Shown piece after piece: positions 26,657 through 32,236 of a DNA stretch of 32,236 bases (positions within the stretch are counted from its first letter, which is position 1; each line of letters begins with the position of its first letter). Below the pieces are notes generated by a model. The model ran no database searches. It was not told the origin of the DNA and saw only the letters and a program-made list of their open reading frames with translations. The stretch spans positions 1 to 32,236 of IMG/VR virus record IMGVR_UViG_3300027749_000335, one strand, 5' to 3'. A program made the translations under genes and the position numbers. The DNA comes from a virus.

Positions 26657-28417
26657 CTATCGGCTGCGATACTTCTGAAGTTCAATCTGCGATTTGCGCA
26701 AACGAACACCAGAAGTGATAGCAACAGTAACAGGTGTGATTTCTTTGCGCAACTCTGCCACAGTCTGCTCATAAGCAGGGAAGGTAACAATGCTCACATC
26801 AAACAACTGGACTTCACGAAGTTCACGGGTCATACGATCTTTAGACCAAGAATCCTTGACAGTTCTGAAAGCAAAACTCATTTGTGAAAGATCGCCACGC
26901 TTCATTGCAGACATGACACGAGCAGCATCAGGGTTCATTGGGTCTAGTTGTGCTTCAACTAAAAGCCCACGATTATCCTCAGACAATTTCAATGTTCCTG
27001 ATTTGGTGCGTGCCAACGGTACGCCTTCATGGTCAATCAACAAACGCACATCAGCACCATCATTTAGTGTTTTGGTAAAAGCACCACGCTTCACAAACTC
27101 TGTGAACGGCATTGGATGTGACGGGGTATCCCACATGGCTGCATAACCAACCAAAGTTTTTCCATCCTCTGATGCACGCAATTCAAGATTGGTGTAAGCG
27201 TAACTACGCTTGCTGTCATCAGAACGCACAGCCCAACCAGAAGTTGAACGCTGCTGTGTGGTATCTAATGATGCCTTCAACTGCCAACCCCATTTACGGT
27301 GCATATCAATGCGATCAGCAAGGAAGTTACAAATACCCTGCTCATCAAGTTCATCCGCATATTCGTATGTGCAATTCAATGCTTCCAACATTTGATCGTT
27401 AGAAGCCAGCAATGCTGCAGCCAAACTAGATGGGCTATCTTGCACCATCATTTCATCTACTTTGCGTAATGAAACAAGTTCCTGCAATTCAAACGGTGCT
27501 TCACCATCAAGTTTGCGCACCATCTCTGCAGTTGGATCAATCGCAGAATAAACATCCTCATAAATTGTTTGAAACAAATCATGGTATTGCGCAAAATCCA
27601 TTCCACGAACATTCCAATGTGATCCGTGCGCTTGAAAATACATTGACACAGTTGAAGCAACAAGTGAACGCAATTCCTCAACCAACATCTCTGGCGTAAC
27701 AATTCCCTCAACTTGTTCCTCTTGATCTGCCATAGGCAATACATCACTCAAAGAGCCAGCCACCATGCCTTCTGGCGCAACATCATTTGTGTTGCCATAC
27801 ATATCTCGTTGGTTAGTCATAACAGCCTCTACTTTACACAAATTAGAATTGGATGTACTTCTAGGTTCTTTCAAATCGCTAGGACTGATCGTATGGATGC
27901 CCAACGAATTGTACGCATCCCTAGCCTTAGCGTCATTATCTATTGCCACATTGATTGGTTTAGCAATCTGCAAACGCTTAGCAGCATCTTTCTTGTATTC
28001 GGCTGTGTCCTGCTTTGCATCTTGTTTCATAACCAGACGGTCATATTTAACGCCAGCATCCTTCAATGCTTTAACTGTTGTGTCACGCTGGTTCTCTGTT
28101 CTGCCAGTTATAAGCACTATCTCAAACTTGTCTGCCATAAAGTTCAGTGCATCAATGTTCTTTTGCATTGGGCGTGTTCCAAGACGCAACAAAGTGTCAT
28201 CAATATCACAAACCACAAACCTTCCAGCCTGACGGTTGCGCTTTCCGATCTCGCCTATTGGATCAAGTTTTTCTGCAATGGACTGTGCCACCATACGATC
28301 AATAGCGTCTTGCTTGCTGATGTAACACTTCAGCGTTGTATATGAGCCATCTGATTCTTGTTTTACTGCAGCCCAACCTGAACAATCAGATTGGTTGTTT
28401 GAAATCCCGTATGGCAT
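26657..28417 (-). CDS. HAD phosphatase - Dps-like - prohead protease fusion
   Basis: One 586-codon open frame holds four parts. (1) Residues 1-50: a short Cys-containing domain (DCSGWAAVK...KCYISKQDA) like those found with actinophage capsid genes. (2) Residues 64-180: a HAD domain with D71-I-D73-D74-T75, ITGR (103-106) and AIDND (D160, D162), as in polynucleotide 3'-phosphatase-type proteins. (3) Residues 240-385: a Dps/ferritin-like domain with HWNVRG (H267), H279, D294 and E298 at Dps ferroxidase spacing. (4) Residues 410-560: an S78-type prohead protease with IDHEG (H463) and MSFAF (S514). It follows the portal region and precedes the capsid gene, the usual protease position. An AGAGG site before M200 (27820) could also give a shorter Dps-protease form. 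The added domains may be packaged in the procapsid; that is inference. Confidence 0.85.
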   Translation of the reverse strand: MPYGISNNQSDCSGWAAVKQESDGSYTTLKCYISKQDAIDRMVAQSIAEKLDPIGEIGKRNRQAGRFVVCDIDDTLLRLGTRPMQKNIDALNFMADKFEIVLITGRTENQRDTTVKALKDAGVKYDRLVMKQDAKQDTAEYKKDAAKRLQIAKPINVAIDNDAKARDAYNSLGIHTISPSDLKEPRSTSNSNLCKVEAVMTNQRDMYGNTNDVAPEGMVAGSLSDVLPMADQEEQVEGIVTPEMLVEELRSLVASTVSMYFQAHGSHWNVRGMDFAQYHDLFQTIYEDVYSAIDPTAEMVRKLDGEAPFELQELVSLRKVDEMMVQDSPSSLAAALLASNDQMLEALNCTYEYADELDEQGICNFLADRIDMHRKWGWQLKASLDTTQQRSTSGWAVRSDDSKRSYAYTNLELRASEDGKTLVGYAAMWDTPSHPMPFTEFVKRGAFTKTLNDGADVRLLIDHEGVPLARTKSGTLKLSEDNRGLLVEAQLDPMNPDAARVMSAMKRGDLSQMSFAFRTVKDSWSKDRMTRELREVQLFDVSIVTFPAYEQTVAELRKEITPVTVAITSGVRLRKSQIELQKYRSR

Positions 28418-28419
28418 TT

Positions 28420-28674
28420 TCAGTCCACATCAGGAGTGAGAACACGCATGGTTTGTGTTGATGCAGATGTGATGCCGTAAATAGTTTCATTGAATGGAAC
28501 ATTTAACTGCATTGTTGTACTGGTTGGCAAATGTATTCCTGTTGCTGCTGTGACATCACTGCCGCCAACATAAACGCTGCCTGTTCCTGAATGTAAATAA
28601 CATATACGCTCTTTGTTATCTGCTGCAATCAAAAGTGTTGCTGTAGTTCCAACTGTTATTGCTGATGTTTTCAT
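28420..28674 (-). CDS. Small beta-rich protein between portal and protease
   Basis: The 84-residue product is Thr/Ala-rich with alternating hydrophobic residues (TSAITVGTTATLLIAADN, SGTGSVYVGGSDVTAATG, TIYGITSASTQTMRVL), consistent with a small beta sandwich. Its ATG overlaps the portal TGA (ATGA). Small genes here may encode decoration or adaptor proteins of the capsid; no family is assigned. Confidence 0.65.
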   Translation of the reverse strand: MKTSAITVGTTATLLIAADNKERICYLHSGTGSVYVGGSDVTAATGIHLPTSTTMQLNVPFNETIYGITSASTQTMRVLTPDVD

Positions 28675-29879
28675 TGTGTCACCTGCTCATTAGTTATTGC
28701 ATCAACACCAATAGTCGGTAGTGCGCCACCTGCAACACCTGCAACAGCGGTGCCTTGAATACCAAGAACGAATTGGTCTCCACCGTCATAAGGCTCACGG
28801 TTCTCATACTGGCGTGCCTCGTTAGGTGTCAAAGTTCCAGACATGATTTGTAGATGTTGCGCTTTAACACGGGTTTCCAAATCTGCACGCAAGAACTCAT
28901 CAGGATTCAAATGAATTTCCTCAAATGGATCAGGCAACATTTCGCTAAACAATGATTCAAGACGGCGCACCCAACCCAACAGCGTGTATTTATAAAAGGT
29001 TGATCCCAATGCTTCAATGTTGGCATAAGTTTGTTTATCGCCACCGCTACCCAAAATTAGATGCAATGGGATTCTGTAGGTGCGTGCAATGTCACGAATG
29101 ATGGATTCTTTGTGTTCCAACATTTGCATATCGGCTGCACTGGTTGTGATGCTGCGCCATTTCAAACCGCCTTGCAAAACTGCTGGTCTGCGCTTCTTGT
29201 AATGCGCTTCCTCCCAGTTGTCTTTGATTTGTTTTGCTTGCTCTGCAGTTAAGTTCTGATCTGTTTCAAGAATTGATGATGGTGTTGCACCTTCACCGTA
29301 GAACTGTGCAAGGAAGCGATCCATCGCCAAGCCCATACCGATTGTGTTGCGCATGGATTCAAGTGGGCTTAAACCTCTTGACTGTTCAGGGAATATCAGC
29401 CAGTGAACAGCATGGATATCGTCACTGTTATATTTGTTGTTGCCGATTTCGTAAATCAGTTTTCCGTTGGTGTCTTTGCTAACTTTTTTGACGGAGTTGG
29501 GGTGAATATTGCGCATCTCAAGTGGATAACCGTCTGCACCTCTAGGGGCATAGATGTAGGCGTTGCCATGTAGGGCAAGAGCCAGCATGAGTTGATGCAC
29601 AAACTCAAACATTGTTTGTTCGTCATTAGGTTTCCTAAAGGCTTCTGGTTTTTCTACTCTGCGTACTTTTCCACCTTCAGTGGTGGAAACTTCTATAGGC
29701 ATGATTGCGATTGAATCAGCCAGCAAAGTGATCGCACCAATTACAGCAGATGAAGCAAACACGGTAAGTTCTGTGACGATCTCGCCTGAATAGTTTGCGT
29801 AAAATGGGCGTGCAGTTATCTGGTACGGGTCAATGTTGGTTGGCAAAGAACGCTGTTCAGATTTCTTCCACAAACTCAT
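28671..29879 (-). CDS. Portal protein (HK97 family)
   Basis: The 402-residue protein has the portal pattern: VFASSAVIGAITLLADSIAIMPIEV, LMLALALHGNAYIYAPRGADG, VHWLIFPEQSRGLSPLE, RDIARTYRIPLHLILG and a C-terminal LEDLETRVKAQ-like helix with GTLTPNEARQYENREP. It would form the twelve-fold ring for DNA entry and tail attachment. It follows the large terminase, separated only by a 47-codon membrane gene. Full length. Confidence 0.95.
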   Translation of the reverse strand: MSLWKKSEQRSLPTNIDPYQITARPFYANYSGEIVTELTVFASSAVIGAITLLADSIAIMPIEVSTTEGGKVRRVEKPEAFRKPNDEQTMFEFVHQLMLALALHGNAYIYAPRGADGYPLEMRNIHPNSVKKVSKDTNGKLIYEIGNNKYNSDDIHAVHWLIFPEQSRGLSPLESMRNTIGMGLAMDRFLAQFYGEGATPSSILETDQNLTAEQAKQIKDNWEEAHYKKRRPAVLQGGLKWRSITTSAADMQMLEHKESIIRDIARTYRIPLHLILGSGGDKQTYANIEALGSTFYKYTLLGWVRRLESLFSEMLPDPFEEIHLNPDEFLRADLETRVKAQHLQIMSGTLTPNEARQYENREPYDGGDQFVLGIQGTAVAGVAGGALPTIGVDAITNEQVTQ

Positions 29880-30019
29880 GCTGCCAAGCCTCCACCGATT
29901 ACCAAGAGAACGCCTAGCACAATAACACTAATTGGAACATTGAAACTCCCAATGCCAATAACAATGCAAGCACCACCAATAATTTCTATTGCTGTTGTAA
30001 CTGCTTCTCGTTTAGTCAT
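29876..30019 (-). CDS. Tiny membrane protein between terminase and portal (47 aa)
   Basis: The product begins MTKREAVTTAIEIIGGACIV and is almost wholly hydrophobic after residue 8 (two possible membrane segments, IIGGACIVIGIGSF and PISVIVLGVLLVIGGGL). The ATG at 30019 lies inside the terminase end; a longer open frame to 30109 would read through terminase codons. The stop overlaps the portal ATG (ATGA). Very small membrane genes occur at this position in other actinophages; role unknown. Confidence 0.65.
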   Translation of the reverse strand: MTKREAVTTAIEIIGGACIVIGIGSFNVPISVIVLGVLLVIGGGLAA

Positions 30020-31523
30020 TCCAAATATCCAATACTGATGGTGAGGGTTGATTTTCTGGTTTGCTTGTCGCACGATCCAATGCCATAACCATAGCAATGC
30101 AAGCGTCAATCTTTCGTTTGCTTTTGCCTTTGCTCAATGTCCAGCCTTTATCGCTCATACGCTGCGCTGCAGATAGGACTTGATCTGTGAATGTTGGTGC
30201 GCCATCATGGGCAATCTTCTTGGCAACGATCATCTCGTAGGCGTTACCGCACGCAGGAATCATCCGTGATGCTGACTGAGGAAATGTAACTAAATTCATG
30301 CCCTCATCAGATAGGTATTCTGCGCTGCGCTCAAAGAAGGCGGGGTCATACACGAACTCCCGCACCTCATAGGTGTTGTGCAGTTCCCGCAAATGCGCTT
30401 CTACGCCAGCGATATCAATACCTTCCAGCTCTGGATTCCAGATTTTCGCACGCAGAACAACCCGATCCTGTTGTGGCTGTGCGATACAAACAGCAATGGT
30501 GTCACGCTTCAACGCCATGTCTATACCAACCCACACAGGCAGATCAGGGTCAAGCTGATGTGTATGCGACACACATTGTTCCCATGCGCCCGAAGGCAGC
30601 CATGATTCTTGGCTTCTAGTCCAGTTGTTCAAACGCCATCTGCGCACACTGGATTCAGCAGACTGTTTCACTGCTGCAGCTAGATCCTCAGGATCAAGCA
30701 GCCCCTCAGCAAGGTTAGGGTTTGCTATCGCCCACGCTTTACGATCATTCAAATCACAATCCTCTGGGGCTTCCCACCACCAGAACCCGAAAGTATCGTC
30801 ATCTACCTCGCCTGCAGCTACCTGTTTCCCGTACTGGTACATCTTTCCTGCAGGGGAATCCAAGTCAAATCCTGCTGTCGTGATGCTAATGCTTATCGGT
30901 TCTATTCTGTTTCCAGAACCCAACTGCATCTGGTCAAGCAGATCACTGTTTGATTGCCCCCACACTTCATCTATGAGCGACACGGATGGGTTCAAACCAG
31001 CTAAACCTTTGACTTCGCTGGAGAGAACACGGAACACTGAGCCGAAGCGGGGCATCTCTATTGCATCACGGTAAATCTTTGCTTCGCTGTTTAGCAGTGG
31101 GCTGTTTTGGATTTGCTGTTTTGCTTCACCGAAAATAATCCGTGCCTGCTGGCGATCATTGGCGATTGCGTAGATTTCAGATCCAGCCTCTCCACTGATC
31201 ATGGTGAAAACGCCGAGCGCACTCATCATAAGGCTCTTACCGTTCTTGCGTGGCAATCCAATTAGCGCACGCCTGTAACGAAGCGTGCCTGTTTCATCAT
31301 TCCGTTCAAGCAGAGATCGCAGCAACCACTTCTGCCAGTCCGTGAACTCCAAAGGCAGTCCTCCCTTGAAACCTTTTAACACCTGAAAGTGCGCCTCAGC
31401 GAACGCAATCAGTTCATCTCCGTCTGTTTGCAAATACTTTCTTGGCGTATAGAACGCTGGCTTCCACTTATTTAGTGGCTGCACGCTTTTCGGCAATGCG
31501 CCTGTGGAGATCGCTGAACTCAT
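30012..31523 (-). CDS. terL: Terminase large subunit
   Basis: The 503-residue motor-nuclease has a Walker A-type motif IGLPRKNGKS (88-97), Walker B VSLIDE (181-186, D185 and E186), and an RNase H-like nuclease domain with D335 (WVGIDMALKRD), D393 (FVYDPAFF) and D473 (KIDACIAMVMALD). It pumps DNA into the prohead and cuts it. The N-terminal overlap with the small terminase gene is 56 bases, fairly long; the ATG at 31523 is the first in frame, and a GTG at 31484 is an alternative. It belongs to the phage terminase-like family common in actinophages. Confidence 0.95.
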   Translation of the reverse strand: MSSAISTGALPKSVQPLNKWKPAFYTPRKYLQTDGDELIAFAEAHFQVLKGFKGGLPLEFTDWQKWLLRSLLERNDETGTLRYRRALIGLPRKNGKSLMMSALGVFTMISGEAGSEIYAIANDRQQARIIFGEAKQQIQNSPLLNSEAKIYRDAIEMPRFGSVFRVLSSEVKGLAGLNPSVSLIDEVWGQSNSDLLDQMQLGSGNRIEPISISITTAGFDLDSPAGKMYQYGKQVAAGEVDDDTFGFWWWEAPEDCDLNDRKAWAIANPNLAEGLLDPEDLAAAVKQSAESSVRRWRLNNWTRSQESWLPSGAWEQCVSHTHQLDPDLPVWVGIDMALKRDTIAVCIAQPQQDRVVLRAKIWNPELEGIDIAGVEAHLRELHNTYEVREFVYDPAFFERSAEYLSDEGMNLVTFPQSASRMIPACGNAYEMIVAKKIAHDGAPTFTDQVLSAAQRMSDKGWTLSKGKSKRKIDACIAMVMALDRATSKPENQPSPSVLDIWND

Positions 31524-31950
31524 GCTGCTTCACTTCCCCTGTTCCTAACAGTCCTCGCTCTGATGGGGTAAATCCTATCTGACCAAGCAGCGTGATGATC
31601 TGTCGGTCAATCTCTCGCAACGCTCTACGCTCACGCCACAGTGTTTGATCTTGCGCCACCATAGCTCTGACACGCACTCGTTCATCCATAGCCTCACACA
31701 GCATGAGCACCAGCTCTGTGTCCATGTTTTGCTTTAGCCATCCAGCACCGCTAGTCCAAACCTGATTCCATAAACGCAAACCGACACGCTCGCCTAACGG
31801 TCTGTGTGGCTCAGGGATATGCGAAGTCGGCAAAGCGACAACATCTGCAATCGGGGCAGGTTTGGGTAACTTGCGACCAGACGGATTCCCTATGCGCTGC
31901 TTGCGCTCAACAGGTTTCCTGTTATGCCCACCACTGCCTTTGCCACCCAT
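31468..31950 (-). CDS. terS: Terminase small subunit
   Basis: The 160-residue protein starts with a glycine/basic tail (MGGKGSGGHNRKPVERKQRIGNPSGRKLP), a layout typical of P27-type small terminases of actinophages, then a helical core (VRVRAMVAQDQTLWRERRALREIDRQIITLLGQIGFTPSERG) that would form the DNA-recognition ring. A GGAGG site lies 9 bases upstream of the ATG. It precedes and overlaps the large subunit gene. Likely packaging-site recognition near the region upstream. Confidence 0.85.
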   Translation of the reverse strand: MGGKGSGGHNRKPVERKQRIGNPSGRKLPKPAPIADVVALPTSHIPEPHRPLGERVGLRLWNQVWTSGAGWLKQNMDTELVLMLCEAMDERVRVRAMVAQDQTLWRERRALREIDRQIITLLGQIGFTPSERGLLGTGEVKQHEFSDLHRRIAEKRAATK

Positions 31951-32001
31951 AAAATGAATCCTCCGATATCAACTAGATACATAGTGTTGCACAACTAAAT
32001 A

Positions 32002-32033
32002 GGGCGCACCCTGCGATCAGTCAGAGTGCGCCC
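32002..32033 (-). terminator. GC-rich hairpin upstream of terS
   Basis: GGGCGCAC (32002-32009) pairs with GTGCGCCC (32026-32033); inside, CTG and CAG add three further pairs after one mismatch. On the minus strand TATTTAGTT follows, a weak T-rich tail. It may end transcription coming from the previous operon before the packaging genes, or be a structural element of the packaging site. Confidence 0.5.
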
Positions 32034-32055
32034 CACAGGGGGAAATCTTATTGGG

Positions 32056-32201
32056 TCAATGTGTGTTGATTTGTTCTTTATGATCCTGACGCAAGAAACC
32101 AACTTCACGCCAGACTTCACGCATAGTTGAAACACGCCAATCATCAAATCCAACAGATGTTTCCCAACCACAACTGCCCGATCCAGTTCAAACCATCCCA
32201 T
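32056..32201 (-). pseudogene. Possible frameshifted small gene
   Basis: Read from 32201 the frame gives MGWFELDRAVVVGK. A one-base shift at GGGAAAC brings it into a frame that continues TSVGFDDWRVSTMREVWREV and ends at a TGA at 32056, with codon choice typical of this phage. Neither frame alone has a good start and a coherent whole product. It may be a decayed gene, a sequencing or assembly error in a short A run, or a chance reading. No ribosome site precedes the ATG at normal distance. Confidence 0.3.
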
Positions 32202-32236
32202 AAAAACTGGTTTTGCTGCTAATGCGTGCCTCCTCC

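Larger units (their letters stand above)
31951..32236. other. Region upstream of terS, terminator and broken small frame
   Basis: This 286-base stretch holds a strong hairpin (32002-32033), a GTTG/CAAC dyad near 31985-31996, and two overlapping frames that look partly coding (32056-32201). No intact gene with a good start is seen. At the right edge the minus strand begins with GGAGGAGG, a ribosome-site-like sequence whose gene would start at or near here. If the genome is circular, the cos or pac site may lie in this stretch or in 1-91. Confidence 0.4.

Noticed and set aside
26625-26660. Small hairpin GATCC-6-GGATC between protease and capsid genes
   Set aside because: The stem has only five pairs and no T run, so it is too weak to call a terminator.
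27713-28345. 210-codon plus-strand frame opposite the protease fusion
   Set aside because: It is an antisense shadow with no start signal; the opposite strand has clear HAD and Dps motifs.
32056-32201. In-frame TGA read as tryptophan (alternative genetic code)
   Set aside because: TGA is used as a normal stop in many coupled gene junctions here, for example at the portal and methyltransferase ends, so the standard bacterial code holds.

Overview
This window looks like the whole, or nearly the whole, genome of a tailed siphovirus of about 32 kb. Every gene I can support lies on the minus strand, so the genome is read from right to left. The host is most likely an actinobacterium. The evidence is a WhiB-type iron-sulfur regulator (found only in Actinobacteria and their phages), actinophage-style structural proteins and an actinophage-type DEXK resolvase. 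Base composition is moderate by eye (not computed), which fits low-GC freshwater Actinobacteria better than high-GC soil genera; that is inference. I see no integrase, immunity repressor, DNA polymerase, primase, replicative helicase, tRNA gene or CRISPR array.

Packaging and structure (31950 down to about 14800): small and large terminase, a tiny membrane protein, HK97-type portal, a small beta-rich protein, and an unusual multidomain prohead protease that also carries a HAD phosphatase-like domain and a Dps/ferritin-like domain. The major capsid protein follows, ending at a strong 15-bp-stem terminator. Next come the head-tail connector genes, two tandem major tail proteins, a tail assembly chaperone with a -1 frameshift site (CCCTTTA), the tape measure, a tail hub-like protein, tail-tip and fibre proteins, a glycine-rich adhesin and a secreted PA14-type protein with a Thr/Pro stalk. 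Lysis (14817 to 13623): two small membrane proteins (holin candidates), an M15 peptidase endolysin and a one-TM coiled-coil protein.

DNA metabolism (13663 to 7066): a metallophosphoesterase, a YqaJ-type exonuclease paired with an ERF/Rad52-like annealing protein, WhiB, a small HTH protein, two consecutive DEXK nucleases and a helicase-loader-like zinc protein. A 373-bp leader precedes a secreted lysozyme-fold protein. A second leader precedes a chain of very small, translationally coupled genes (6015 to 3764), several of them under 60 codons. Two leaders (near 6050 and 11950) share one promoter-plus-hairpin layout.

The left end (3767 to 92) carries a likely DNA-modification cassette: a ParB-methyltransferase fusion, a GNAT-like plus 2-oxoglutarate-oxygenase fusion, a PLP-dependent deaminase-like enzyme and an HNH endonuclease. 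If the two window ends join, HNH lies just upstream of the terminase genes, the usual order in cos-type phages. The most unusual items are the HAD-Dps-protease fusion and the modification cassette.
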